Below are positions 11,889 to 23,860 of a stretch of DNA of 64,000 bases, one piece after another. The position numbers were made by a program, and so were the translations under genes. The notes under the pieces were generated by a model. It did not search any database. It worked only from the letters and a program-made list of their open reading frames with translations, and was not told where the DNA came from. Position 1 is the first letter of the stretch, and every line of letters begins with the position of its first letter. The stretch is taken from the NCBI RefSeq assembly GCF_026210795.1, contig NC_089456.1:2110501-2174500 (forward strand). The letters run 5' to 3'. Source of the DNA: Rhizophagus irregularis. Lineage: Eukaryota > Glomeromycota > Glomeromycetes > Glomerales > Glomeraceae.

Positions 11889-12380
11889 ATGCAAAACACC
11901 GACGGATTAGGTAGACAAGACGACGAAAGTTTCCACACGTGGGCTAGGCGCATTCAGAATGCTGTGCAATATTATGATACTTGTAGTAGAATAGGTTATA
12001 AGCGGCCACCTTATCCAAGGTCTCGTCAAGCTGTATATGCTTATATTGTGCACATTAGGAGAATAGTATCACGACTACCAAATAGGTGGTACTGTACCTA
12101 CTGTAAATCTTTTATTGATCGCGGATGGGGAGCCGATGCTTCCATGGATCAAGCGGTACGACTACATTTATATAGTTGCCCAAAGCATTTTAATTTCGAC
12201 TATTATACTCATCATGCTGAAATGATCCAGAAAGCCTTTAGGAGATATATAGAAAGAAGGAACAATAAAGCGGCTAGGATTATCCAGAAAGTCGCTATCC
12301 CCTGGTTATATAGACCAGGCTCTCCATTGATACAAAAGGCCGAGCGACACTTCTACTGCCTCGCAGTATCGCAAGTGTAA
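11889..12380 (+). CDS. Polinton protein with zinc finger and IQ-like motif
   Basis: 163 aa from the first in-frame ATG; upstream in-frame codons back to 11847 lack ATG. A CTYCKSF..HLYSC Cys2-His-Cys cluster lies in the middle (about residues 90-125). Near the C-terminus is IQKAFRRYIERRNNKAARIIQK, an IQ-like helix with repeated IQ..R signals. Function unknown. Such IQ-type tails are common in giant-virus and fungal proteins (family knowledge). It starts ~90 bases after PolB ends and is on the same strand. Confidence 0.65.
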   Translation: MQNTDGLGRQDDESFHTWARRIQNAVQYYDTCSRIGYKRPPYPRSRQAVYAYIVHIRRIVSRLPNRWYCTYCKSFIDRGWGADASMDQAVRLHLYSCPKHFNFDYYTHHAEMIQKAFRRYIERRNNKAARIIQKVAIPWLYRPGSPLIQKAERHFYCLAVSQV

Positions 12381-12423
12381 ACCCCGAGGTTCATATTTAT
12401 TTTTTCTCATTCGAATGAACAGG

Positions 12424-12434
12424 TAACTGAAGAT
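12424..12434 (+). promoter_or_regulatory. AACTGAAGAT box
   Basis: TAACTGAAGAT followed by TTATATTTTTT, 29 bases before the ATG at 12463; a variant of the shared Polinton box. Confidence 0.4.
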
Positions 12435-12462
12435 TTATATTTTTTACAAAGTACAAAGAATC

Positions 12463-12933
12463 ATGTCAACATATACCGAATTCACAAGCATTGTTAACAG
12501 CACTGACAGCACTAGTGAGGAGGTTATTTACGAGGCATCACGCATTCAGCCTAGTGTTATCTCTGACGAAACTGTCCCCAAGATTATCCGCGCATTAAAA
12601 GATACTATAGTAGTCGCATTAGTATCTGGGTTTAGCAAAACCAGTTACCTCATCCAGGACCACGTGAAGTATATCAAGCGAATCCAGACGGCAAATTCTC
12701 CTGTATCATATGTGAAGTTCGTGGCCAGAAAACTCTTCCCAGATAATGCGGCATATACTGCTAAGATAGCAAAAATCCGCGAATCATACAAGAATAAACA
12801 AGCTCTCCTAGATAAGCTTGAGGCCCTCTTCGAATTGTATTATAATGCGACTAAGGACTCATCAACCGGTCCCCCAAAGCGAGCTATTACTAAAAACGAG
12901 GCTGAGAAAACCTTAACAGAACTTCTTGCATAA
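12463..12933 (+). CDS. Polinton hypothetical protein, 156 aa
   Basis: Complete ORF from ATG in good context (ATCATGTC) to TAA. The protein is mostly helical by composition, with no cysteine and no membrane segment; the C-terminal third is lysine- and leucine-rich. Not recognised. Its upstream box, its T-rich tract after the stop (TATATTTTTTATCC) and its place between the IQ-like and F-box-like genes mark it as part of the Polinton cargo, possibly a structural or DNA-binding protein (inference). Confidence 0.6.
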   Translation: MSTYTEFTSIVNSTDSTSEEVIYEASRIQPSVISDETVPKIIRALKDTIVVALVSGFSKTSYLIQDHVKYIKRIQTANSPVSYVKFVARKLFPDNAAYTAKIAKIRESYKNKQALLDKLEALFELYYNATKDSSTGPPKRAITKNEAEKTLTELLA

Positions 12934-13004
12934 GCGGCTCCTGTGGTCCTACGATCCTGTACGAATTTAGTCTATATTTTTTATCCATGTGTAATAGGCA
13001 TACA

Positions 13005-13017
13005 GTAATTGAAGATA
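13005..13017 (+). promoter_or_regulatory. AATTGAAGATA box before F-box-like gene
   Basis: GTAATTGAAGATA then CTATAGTATAAG, 26 bases before the ATG at 13043. One of the clearest copies of the shared box. Confidence 0.5.
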
Positions 13018-13042
13018 GCTATAGTATAAGTAACATAACATC

Positions 13043-13435
13043 ATGTTGGACCGATTACCAGTAGAAATAGTCGAACGCATTGTCGCAAAGATCCCGGATA
13101 CTGACCTTATTGCAGCGAGTAAGGTAGATAGAGTGTGGTGGCAGGAAGTTCGTCAAGAGGCATATAAGAGGTGGAAAAATTATGCCACTACGATCGGGTA
13201 TGTCCGAGCTCTTGGAAAGCCATTCGAAAAAGGGAATGTTGACTGGATAACATTTGAAGATGTAAACGACTTCTATAAAAGATGGATAGACCGCCTCACC
13301 AAGGATCAGCTTTATATTATGGAGAAAATGCTTAGGAATGGGATGGTCGTGGACCCCCAAGAGAGGGAAACCATAGAGTATGCATTAAGTGAACAAAGAT
13401 GGGGAGGCGATCCTTGGGGACTGGGAGTGGTATGA
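13043..13435 (+). CDS. F-box-like protein carried by the Polinton
   Basis: 130 aa. Residues ~2-45 read LDRLPVEIVERIVAKIPDT then DLIAASKVDRVWW, which fits the F-box pattern (LP.E....I...I...DL......V...W). F-box proteins recruit SKP1 and steer substrates to SCF ubiquitin ligases. No leucine-rich repeats follow, so only the SKP1-binding part and ~85 residues of unknown fold are present. It differs from the host F-box genes of this window in sequence and in lower AT content. Confidence 0.6.
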   Translation: MLDRLPVEIVERIVAKIPDTDLIAASKVDRVWWQEVRQEAYKRWKNYATTIGYVRALGKPFEKGNVDWITFEDVNDFYKRWIDRLTKDQLYIMEKMLRNGMVVDPQERETIEYALSEQRWGGDPWGLGVV

Positions 13436-13862
13436 ATGGACTCAACAGGAGTAAGCATTTTGTACTTGACTTTCGTAGGAATTACCCTGCAGAGTCATAT
13501 TTTTTAGATCCGGCCGGCATTACCACGTAATCCCGAATTACCGAAAAAGGAAATTTATGTTACACAAGATTCCAAACGCATTTTTACCAAAATCGATTTT
13601 TTGTGGAACGGGTATCGCCCAAAAAGGAAATGATCTACGTACCGCATGAAATCACGTGACACTCTACACATTTGTTCAGGGTATCACGTGACATGAACTC
13701 CGTTCACATTTTCTGTAATATAATCCATAGTTTTTCCATGAATGCTTTTTAGGCCAATAATCCAATAACTTATTCATCAGGTATCCTCGTGTTTTGCGAC
13801 AAGGACTGATGACCATGTAACCTCATCATCAGGCATCCTCGCATTTTTTGACAAGGACTGAT
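13436..13862. other. Polinton non-coding gap before the LINE copies
   Basis: No gene seen. It has the usual TATTTTTTAG T-rich tract after the F-box-like gene, two CACGTGACA words (13652 and 13684 areas), and a ~49-bp imperfect tandem duplication (about 13770-13862) each ending in GACAAGGACTGAT, the target of the LINE insertions. Confidence 0.55.
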
Positions 13863-15925
13863 TGGTTGTTCTAAACATATACCGGTTACCCATACTAAAA
13901 GTAATCCTACAGATGTTACTCCTTTATGTATCATCCCAAAACTTTCTCCTCTTAGATCTTTAATTCTCCCGACAACGCAGGAGCGTATTAGACATGATAC
14001 CACTACTATTACTTCTCCTTTCACTTGGGCGGACCTTGATGAAACTGTAAGATCATATTATGGTCGTTTGGACACTCAACCTAATTTTTCACAAGTAGAG
14101 ATGGTTACTCTCCCTACTCCTTCTCTTTCTTCCTCTTTGGGCTCGGCTGCTTCTCTCGCTTTTGCTGCCTCACCGTTAGCGACTCCTCCTAATAACCATT
14201 ATTGTTTTTATACTGATGGTTCTTTAATTAACCTTGGCACTCCTGATGTTTCTATGGGTTGGTCTTGGGTTCAAGTCCTCGATGGCGCTGGTTTTTTCCA
14301 ATCTATCGCTGCTTACGCTCATGGAATTATTCATAACTGGCCTTCCTCTACAAGAGCTGAAATTGCCGCTATACATGCTGCTCTTACAGTCACTCCTCCC
14401 TTCTCAATGGTCACTATTTATACTGACTCTCAATCTGCCATAGATGGTCTTCGTCTATGTGCTACCTTTTCTTATTCCAATAGTAGGCTCTATTACAAGA
14501 CCACCAATTTTGAACTTTGGGCTATTATTGAACGTCTCATTTTCTCTAAATCTTTATCTGTCACAGCTGTTAAAGTGAAAGGTCACTCTGGTAATTTCTA
14601 CAATGACTACGCGGACTCATTGGCCAATTCTGCGCATACTTCCTCTTCAGCAGTTCTTCTTTCTGATTTGGATCAAGTATCTCCTCACGATTTCTTATTA
14701 AAATATGATGATATTTTATGCGAATCCAACCCACGACGCCTATTCAAGCAATATTCGCAAATGCTGTGGATGCATAAACTAACGCGTTTATCACGTTTTA
14801 ATTTCACCATTGATTTATCTTTTACTTCAGATTTCGTGATTGATTGGGATCTTACCTGGTTTTCGCTCAATTCTGAACCTCAACATGATGCCTCTTTTAC
14901 TCGAGCTCATGCTTCCTCTCATCGCACCTTCAAATTCAAACTCTTTTTGGAAGATTTGCCTACTTTGGAACATCTTAAAAGAATTCGCCCGGACTTGTAT
15001 ATCGACATTTTATCATGTCGTTCATGTCTCGACTCCAAGGAAGATTTCATGCACCTTTTTATGTGCAAATGTAGACGAATCGCTATGGAACAGATTCTCC
15101 TCTCCTACCAACGTCATTTTATCAACAAACTTCAAGAAGCTGGTGATCTCGTTAAGAAAGATCCCTCTTTACTTATTAACAAATTTAAATCTCTTCCTTG
15201 TTGGTCCTTTTCTTCTTCAAATTGGACTTCATATAGCCTTGTCCGTGGCTGCCTTCCGAAATCCTTTGTTGAAATTTTTGAAGAACTTTCTATCCCACGT
15301 AATTCTGCGATGAAGGTTATCTCTACCATCCACAATCACTTTATCCAAAAGATCAGAAAACGAATTTGGCTACCGCGTTCCTATGACAAATCTAAATGGG
15401 AAAATGCGATGAACATCACTCAAAAACTTAAACTTTCTCGGCCTTCAAATTTGCCAAAGTCTACGTACTTACCTTTCTCAACTTTACCTCCTCCGACCCT
15501 TTCCGACGCCGCACGTGACTCCGACGTTGATTATTTAAAGAACTCGATGAAATATGGTTTGCCTTGGTTTAATCACTATTCGGGTTTTATGGGTCGTCTA
15601 ACGGTGCAACTTACTAACAGCTTTAGCAGGGTGGTGTGTCGATTTTAATAATGGGCGCATTGTTCGTTGGTTTGCTTGCATAGTTGCTTCTTCTTAGGTT
15701 GTAATATATCTAGGCGGGGGATCAGGATAGTTTTAGTGTTATGCGATTTTTTCCTTTTTGAATTAATTTTATAGCTTTATTACTGTTTTGGAGACTATAT
15801 AGTTTTGTTTTTAGTTAATTTTATTTTTCTTTTTTGTACTTTGAAAATTTTATTTTATTTTTTTGTAAGTTCGTTAAATAATTTTAATAAAGATAAAGGC
15901 TACTATGCCATATTTGCCTTGCCTT
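13863..15925 (+). mobile_element. 5'-truncated LINE copy
   Basis: Starts inside the RT-RNase H ORF and runs through the 3' end of the LINE family; highly similar to 22078-24127. The target word GACAAGGACTGAT(GA) flanks it (13850-13862, 15926-15940). The partial ORF is open to 15648 and covers RNase H (FYTDGSL, STRAEIAAIHAAL, TDSQSAIDG, VKGHSGN..YADSLAN) plus the C-terminal region with a CRSCLDSKEDFMHLFMCKC zinc motif. 5' truncation is the normal outcome of target-primed reverse transcription. Confidence 0.88.
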
Positions 15926-16056
15926 GACAAGGACTGATGATAAGGACTGATGATAGATCTCTTACCGCCGATCTATTAACCAAAAATTTTCGGAAAGAAA
16001 ATTTTATATCTTCGTACTAACAACTCTTATATTTTACCCATCTCATACCTTCTAAC

Positions 16057-18192
16057 ATGACTAGTAGAAACCTTGCTAGAAGAGGTGGCGGCAGCTATAA
16101 TCCTAATAGTAATAAGGCTGCTCGTCAAGAAAAGAAAAATAACAAAAAACAACTCTCTGATAATTCTGGTTCTGATAGTGATAACAATACTCAAAAACGT
16201 TCCCGTATACTTACAAAAGACTCCATGGATGAAGACTATGAAGATTTCGTTGCCGACGCGCTGGCTGACGGTGGTTTAGTTGGTTCAACTTCGACCGCTA
16301 TTCCTCAACAAAATAATTCCCGCAGCACTGCCCAAGAAAATACTCAAGCTTCTACCCCGAATAATTCTGCTGCGCCTACTGCGCCTGGCCAAGACGCGTC
16401 CTCTGGAGCTAACGCGTCTATTCATGCACCTCGAAACAAAGAAAATAACTCATCCCCTAACGTGTCCCTTAATATGGACGTGAATGATGGCACATCGCCC
16501 GATCAGGCTGTCGATCCCTCCCCTACCATTACCATTAATCGTCAAGATTTCCTGGCTGCGGCTGCGCCCAACTCCGCTCCCCAAACTCTAGAGAAACTTA
16601 AAACTAATAAGGCAATCATTGATGCCGTTAACAATTTGTTTTTAGAAACATATGAATCATATACCGGTCGGGCTCGTATGACTGGTTCAGGGGACGCTAA
16701 ACGTCTCATCATTCACTTCCATACCGCGGAAGCTCGAGACTTGTGTATTGGTTCCACACACTCCGATTTTCCGGACCTACAATTCCACCTGTACGATCCC
16801 AAACAGCTCCGGTCCGATGAAGACCTCCGTGCAATTCAAGTCACGGATATCCCTTTTTTTATTACTAAATCCCAACTACAATCCTATTTCAAGAAATTTG
16901 GCAACCTGCTATCCCTTCATCTCTATTCAAGGAAAGGTGCCAAAATGCAACAAGCCCGCATCGTTTATGATCATGCCGATGCCATCGCCCGTTTTACCAC
17001 CCAGTGGGCAGTTTATTGTTTTTCCACCTGTTTGCGCGTTACTCCCTGTCACTATTCAGTGGAACAAAAAGCTGCTCGTCATGAATTTGTTGCTGTCCTC
17101 TCTGGACTCCCTGCTAACACTAAAGATATCCATCTTGCTCCGTTAGTTAAAGAACATGGAGCTAAAGCTATTAACATTCCTCTTTCTCTAAACTCCTATA
17201 AACCTAAACCATGGGCTTATGTTACTTTCAATTCACAAGCAACAATGGATGCCGCTATGGAACAAACAATTGGATTCCAAGGTCGTACTCTTCGGTGGGG
17301 TACTTCCAACGATTTGAAAGCCCTCTGCCACAGATGTGGTAAGCTCGGTTGTGCTCCTACCTCCTGCCCGCTCAATCAACGCCGCGGACGCTCACGTACA
17401 CGTGATCCTGTTGCCGCCCTTAAAGAACGTTTCAACATTGGCCAAAGACCTGCTCAACAAAGAGCTCCACGTAATAATTCTCGGTCTCGCTCTCGCTCTA
17501 AATCCCGAGATCGTTCTGCCTCTGCCCAACGTCCGAATTCAAACCCCAACCGCTCTAGCAATAATAATAATAGCTCTAACAATACTAAACCCTCCTCCTC
17601 TGGTCAAGTTCACTCCTCCTCAACTGCTCATGGACGCACGCTTTCTAATACTCGAAAAGGCAAAGATAGATCTGTTTCCTTTTCGTCCAATAATCGTGCT
17701 CCACTCCCGGATCCGAATTCTCCTAATGCTCTTGAGGCTGCCCTTAAGATTCTTAATGTTTTAAAGAATCTTCAACAAGATGTTGCTCGTGTGGAATCCT
17801 GCATTTCAAATCTTGAACTTAACAATCAACGGCTATCTGCTATTGAAGCCCATTTAGGCATCAATCCTCCCTCCGCTCCTGTTGTCAATTCTGAACCTGA
17901 TCGGATGGAAGAAGACCCTCCTGAAACTACTGGTACCTTAATCCCACATCCTAATGCTCCCTTATCTTCTGGTGCAAAGAAATCCTCTTCCCCCAAATCT
18001 ACACTCAATAATGTTCCGCATTCTGCTTCCACTTCCACTCCTAACCCTTCCCCGCAAGACGAATTGAACTCAGTTATTCAAGATCAAAAAGCGATTAAAG
18101 ATACCTTACAATCGCTCACTGGTTCCATCCAAGGTTTTATTGCTTCTCTTGGTGGTTCTCCCTCCGATCGAGCTTCTGCTCCTTCGCAATAA
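16057..18192 (+). CDS. LINE ORF1, RNA-binding Gag-like protein
   Basis: 711 aa. A low-complexity N-terminus rich in S, N, A and P, then two RRM-like stretches (about residues 250-310 and 340-420, e.g. IQVTDIPFFITKSQLQSYF and LPANTKDIHLAPLV), then a knuckle-like CHRCGKLGCAPTSCP (C-X2-C-X4-C-X4-C). After that comes an Arg-Ser tract (SRSRSRSKSRDRS) and a serine/proline-rich tail with a short coiled coil. Its role would be to coat LINE RNA and chaperone nucleic acid. The SR tract recalls splicing-factor domains and could direct nuclear import (inference). Confidence 0.8.
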   Translation: MTSRNLARRGGGSYNPNSNKAARQEKKNNKKQLSDNSGSDSDNNTQKRSRILTKDSMDEDYEDFVADALADGGLVGSTSTAIPQQNNSRSTAQENTQASTPNNSAAPTAPGQDASSGANASIHAPRNKENNSSPNVSLNMDVNDGTSPDQAVDPSPTITINRQDFLAAAAPNSAPQTLEKLKTNKAIIDAVNNLFLETYESYTGRARMTGSGDAKRLIIHFHTAEARDLCIGSTHSDFPDLQFHLYDPKQLRSDEDLRAIQVTDIPFFITKSQLQSYFKKFGNLLSLHLYSRKGAKMQQARIVYDHADAIARFTTQWAVYCFSTCLRVTPCHYSVEQKAARHEFVAVLSGLPANTKDIHLAPLVKEHGAKAINIPLSLNSYKPKPWAYVTFNSQATMDAAMEQTIGFQGRTLRWGTSNDLKALCHRCGKLGCAPTSCPLNQRRGRSRTRDPVAALKERFNIGQRPAQQRAPRNNSRSRSRSKSRDRSASAQRPNSNPNRSSNNNNSSNNTKPSSSGQVHSSSTAHGRTLSNTRKGKDRSVSFSSNNRAPLPDPNSPNALEAALKILNVLKNLQQDVARVESCISNLELNNQRLSAIEAHLGINPPSAPVVNSEPDRMEEDPPETTGTLIPHPNAPLSSGAKKSSSPKSTLNNVPHSASTSTPNPSPQDELNSVIQDQKAIKDTLQSLTGSIQGFIASLGGSPSDRASAPSQ

Positions 18193-18239
18193 CTGATCTT
18201 TCACTTCCTTTCCCCGTACTTTATTATCATTGTGTTCTA

Positions 18240-21200
18240 ATGATTGACAATTTTAATTATGATACGTTTGTTCGGAACCCACCCAACCCTATAGATATTT
18301 ATAATTTTTCAGAACATGAATCTTTATTTACTACCTTAAATTCTTCTCCTATCCCCAATTCCTTTAATATTTCATCCTTTAATATTAATGGCCTTCGCCA
18401 TAATAGTCAAGTTAAAATTGAACAAATTTCAAACTTTTTCAACCTCAAACATATTTCCTTTGGTGGTATCGTAGATACCCATTTATCCCCCAAACAAATT
18501 CATTTTTTATCTAAACGCCTTCCTAATTATACTGTCTTTTCCTCTGACATAGATAAAACTAAACAAGTCAAATCTACTGGTGGCGTTTCCCTTTTTATTG
18601 AAAAATCTCTTGCTTCTCATGTACAAGATTTTGTTTCACATTCCTCACGCATTTTATCTGTTGACCTTTATTTTAAAGGCAACATTAAATTGCGTATTTT
18701 TGTTATATATATCCCTCCTATTTCCGATTCTAAATTACGATCTGAAACCATTGATCTCCTTTTACAATTATTATTGCAAACTAAACAACAAAATTTTTAT
18801 CACGCCATTTGTGGCGATTTTAATATGCATTTAGACACTTATTACCCTATTTATTTTAACCGCCCTTCTGTTGCTTCCCAACGGTCTTATCGTTTGTTGC
18901 ATCATCTTTTATCTCATGGTTATGAAGAAACCATTCCTGTTAATGCTTCTGATTCCCTAGGCACCTTCCACCGTGATGACCAGATTACTCGCATAGACTA
19001 TGTTTGGTCCTGCCCGATGTTAAAAAGCTTTGCTCTCACTTCCTACATATTCGACGCCCATGATACCTGCTCTTCTGATCACAATCCTGTCATCACGTAT
19101 TTTGATGATTCACTCTTGGCTGCGTCTATCAAGGTTGCTCGTGCTAAACAACTTCAACGTCGAACTCGCCGCATTTTCAAATTTGATTCAGTCACTACTC
19201 AACAATGGGAATCCTTTTCCACTCACACTGACTCTCTTTGCGACGTTCTTCCTTCTACTTTTTCAACATGGCACATCAATCAACAATGTGAATACTTACA
19301 TTCTCGTATCGTGAAAGCTGCTATTGCTTTTCTTCCATCTGTCACGGTTGGTAATCAACACACACCTACGGTGCCTAAAGATTTGGAAGCTTTAACTCAA
19401 CATTATCGTTTTCTCAGCCGTCTTTTGCATTCGATACGCTTATTGCGCAAATATCCTTCCATATATTTTAATAGATATGAACATGTTTGGTCCATTCATT
19501 TCATTCGACTTCAAAAAATTCTTCATCTTTATAAGAAGGTTATTCCTTCCCCCCTATTTTACCTACTTCTTTAACCACATGTAGGCAAGACGGTTTTAAT
19601 TCTTTATTAGAATCCTTAAAGACTATTTCCAGTGCCCTTTATGGCCTCCTTCTTCTCAAAGAAAAAGATTTTCAAGATTCTTCCATTCGCGCCAAATTGG
19701 ATGATAGGGATAACAATTTTGAATCTGATATTTCCTCATTCATTAATTCAGCTCTCTCAAGGACTCGACGTCGTATCACATTGGATCGTGTCTTTATCGA
19801 CCACCCTACACAACCTAAACTTCTAACAAACCTGCATGATATTGATGACGCTGTTATCAACCACTTCCAGAATTCCGTACCTATTAAATCATCTCCTCCT
19901 GATAACATTTCAGCTCTTCCTGCAAAATGGTCTTCTGCTTATCGCCCTATGGATGATGTGAATTCTTCTATTTATGATTCTTTGTTGGATCCTCCTACTC
20001 TTGAAGAATGGTTGTCTACGGTCTCTTCTATGCCTAACGACAAAGCTCCTGGTCCTTCTATGATTACTTATGAGATGCTTAAGCATCTGGGTTCAAACGC
20101 TTCTGCTCTGGTTTTAATCCTGGTCCAATCATGTTTCCACACTGCAGACATTCCTGATTTATGGCGTCAAGCTATGGTTTTTCCTATCCCTAAACCTCAC
20201 GAATGGAAATGTCAACTCAAGAATACAAGACCTATTACTTTACTTGAAGTAATTAGAAAATCTTTGGTCAAACTCTTTTATAATCGTCTCGCTTCCATTT
20301 TGGCTTCGAATGAAGTTCTCAAAGGAGGAAACTTCGCCGGTCTCCCTGGTGGCTCTTGTCGCGACCCTATCGTCGTTCTGGAATCTATTATCCATGATGC
20401 TCATGTCAACAAATCGCCGCTTTGGATCCTTTCACAAGATATTTCGAAGGCTTTCGACTCGGTTGATTTCAAGATGTTGCGTTTTGCTCTAGAACGCATT
20501 AGGCTTCCTGCTTCTGCTACCAAGTTTATTTTATCCCTTTTTATGAAACGCTCTAATCGCGTTTTTACTGCTCATGGAACTACACCTTCTTACCGCGTTC
20601 GTATTGGTATAGATCAAGGCGAAGTTATCTCTCCTTTACTCTGGGTTATATATATAGACCCTTTATTGACTGTTCTTAAGAATGAAATGATGGATCCATA
20701 TATACTTCATGCTCCTTCTTTATCTAATCCCTTGGCTGAGACAAGTCCAGATGGATTACGCATCAACAACTTGGTCTTTATGGACGATTCCACTTTAATT
20801 TCGTCATCTAAATCTGGAATGGAATCGATGCTTTCTATTACAGAAGAATTTTATCAGATCAATAATACTTCCGCTAATCACAGCAAATATGTTTTAATTA
20901 CTAATTCGTTGCCTCCCACTTCAGCTCCTTCGCCTTCTCCAGTCGTGTTTGACTTGCAATTATCTGGACTGAACAAAGTTCCTTCCATTTCTATTGTGCC
21001 TATTTCCATGTATAGTTCCTTCCGCTTCCTGGGCGTCTGGTTCAATGTCGCTGGATCTCGTGACTTTGTCAGAAAGCAAGTTGCTCGAGAATGTAACTCT
21101 TTCGCTGCTACCGTTCGTCCTGCCAAATTATCTGCTAAACAAGTAGTTTATTTACACAACACTGTCCTTATTCCGAAATTGGAATATCGCATGCAAGTCA

Positions 21201-23860
21201 CTCACCTCTCTGAATCTGAATGTGCCTCGGCAACCAGCAGTATCCGTTCCTTGGTTAAACATAAGGCCAACTTTTCACGTGTTCTTCCTGATTCTATTCT
21301 TTTTTTGTCTCAAGGCTTGGGATTGATTAATTTATTTTTTCACCAATCACAAACGCACTTAACTAATTTGTTTTTATTAGCTAATTCTTCTTCTTTTTTT
21401 ATGAAAAATTTATTTCTATATAGATTACGTTTAATTCAATTTTCTTTTTTGATTCCCATTTCTCCATTGTTAGTTAAAGATTGGACTTTATGGTCTAAAC
21501 TTTTTGCTTTTAAACAGGATTATATCGCTTGCACTATTGCTCTCCTGACCACCACTCCTTTCAAGTTGTCACGATCTCAACTTTCAACCTCGTCTGACCT
21601 CACTGTACCTGATGGTCACACGCCTTTATTTGAAGTGATGACTCCAAAAATTTTTATATCCTACTTCCGACGTTTAAGAAGTTTGCAATTCTATTACCTA
21701 TCTCAATTCATCACGCCTCAAGGAACCCATATGATCACTTGGAATGTTTATTTATCCAATCTATCAAGTAGGAAAGGCCATCGAGTCCTCCCGCATAAAT
21801 GGTTCAATGACATCCACCAATGCGTCACTGTTCCAAATTCCAATTCTCTGCTCTTGGATCAATTCTCTTCCGAAGCTATCCCTTCAAACATTGATTTGGC
21901 TCCAGCCTTTGGTTCCTCTAGAAAATCCATGAAATGGATCGTGACTTTAAACGAAGATGGCTCTCCTCTATTTGGAAAACAACTTAGCAAACAACAATAT
22001 TCCTGCAAGATTGTCCATTGGACCTCTGATTGTGTGATTCGACCTAATGATGTTATCACGCTTACTCCTTGCCCCGGTTGTTCTAAACATGTACCGGTTA
22101 CTCATACTAAAAGCAACCCAACAGATGTTACTCCTCTATGTATCATCCCAAAACTTTCTCCTCTTAGATCTTTACTTCTCCCAACAACGCAGGAGCGTAT
22201 TAGACATGACACCACCACTATTACTTCTCCTTTTACTTGGGCGGATCTCGACGAGATTGTTAGATCCTATTATGGTCGTTTGGACATTCTACCTAATTTT
22301 TCACAAGAAGATGTGGTTACTCTCCCTTCTCCTTCTCCTTCTCCCTCCTTGGGTTCGGCTGCCTCTCTTGCTTTTGCTGCCTCACCGTTAGCGACTCCTC
22401 CTGATAATCATTATTGTTTTTATACTGATGGTTCTTTAATTAACCTTGGCACTCCTGATGTTTCTATGGGTTGGTCTTGGGTACAAGTCCTTGATGGTGC
22501 TGGTTTTTTCCAATCTATCGCTGCTCACGCTCATGGAATTTTTCACAATTGGCCTTCTTCTACAAGAGCTGAAATCGCCGCTATACATGCTGCTCTTACA
22601 GTCACTCCTCCGTCTTCAACGGTCACTATTCATACTGACTCTCAATCTGCCATAGATGGTCTTTGTCTATGTGCTACCTTTTCTTATTCCAATAGTAGGC
22701 TTTATTATAAGACCACCAATTTTGAACTCTGGGCTATTATTGAACATCTCATTTCCTCCAAATCTTTATCCGTCACGGTTGTTAAAGTGAAAGGTCACTC
22801 TGGTAATTTCTATAATGACTACGCGGACTCTCTGGCCAACTCTGCGCATACTTCTTCATCAGCAATTCTTCTTTCTGATCTGGATCAAGTATCTCCTCAC
22901 GATTTCTTATTAAAATATGATGATATTTTATGCGAATCCAACCCACGACGCCTATTTAAGCAATATTCGCAAATGCTGTGGATGCATAGACTAACGCGTT
23001 TATTGCGTTTTAACTTTACCATTGCTTTATCCTCCATCTCAGATTTCGTGATTGATTGGGATCTTACCTGGTTCTCGCTAAATTCTGAACCTCAGCATGA
23101 TGCTTCATTTACTCGTGCTCATGCTTCCTCTCATCGCACCTTCAAATTCAAACTGTTTTTGGAAGATTTGCCTACCTTGGAACATCTTAAAAGAATTCGC
23201 CCGGACTTGTATATCGACATCTTATTGTGTCGTTCGTGCCTCGACTCCAAGGAAGATTTCATGCACTTGTTTATGTGCAAATGTAGACGAATCGCTATGG
23301 AACGGATTCTCCTCTCCTACCAACATCATTTTATCAACAAACTTCAAGAAGCTGGTGATCTCGTTAAGAAAGATCCCTCTTTAATTATTAACAAATTTAA
23401 ATCTCTTCCTTGTTGGTCCTTTTCTTCTTCAAATTGGACTTCATATAGCCTTGTCCGTGGCTGCCTTTCGAAATCCTTTGTCGAATTTTTTGAAGAACTT
23501 TCTATTCCACGTAACTCTGCGATGAAGGTTATCTCTGCTATCCACAATCACTTTATCCAAAAGATTAGAAAACGAATTTGGCTACCGCGCTCCTATGATA
23601 AATCTAAATGGGAAGACGCGATGAATATTACTCATAAACTCAAACTTTCTCGGCCTTCAAATTTGCCAAAGTCTACGTACTTACCTTTCTCAACTTTACC
23701 TCCTCCGACCCTTTCCGACGCTGCACGTGACTCCGATGTTGATTATTTGAAGAACTCGATGAAATATGGTTTGCCTTGGTTTAATCACTATTCGGGTTTT
23801 ATGGGTCGTCTAACGGTGCAACTTACTAACAGCTTTAGCAGGGTGGTGTGTCGATTTTAA
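18240..23860 (+). pseudogene. LINE ORF2: endonuclease-RT-RNase H, one frameshift
   Basis: Starts 48 bases after ORF1. 18240-19574 is an AP-type endonuclease (SFNINGLRH, CGDFNMHLD, RIDYVW, SSDHNPV). At a C6 run near 19549-19554 the frame is one base short; the alternative frame is open from there through 23860 with RT motifs (PGPSMITYEML, DISKAFDSVD, IDQGEVISP, FMDDSTLI) and RNase H (FYTDGS, TRAEIAAI, TDSQSAI, GHSGN..DSLAN), then a C-terminal zinc motif. Undone by the single C, it would be one protein of ~1870 aa. The homopolymer location makes a sequencing error possible. Confidence 0.85.
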
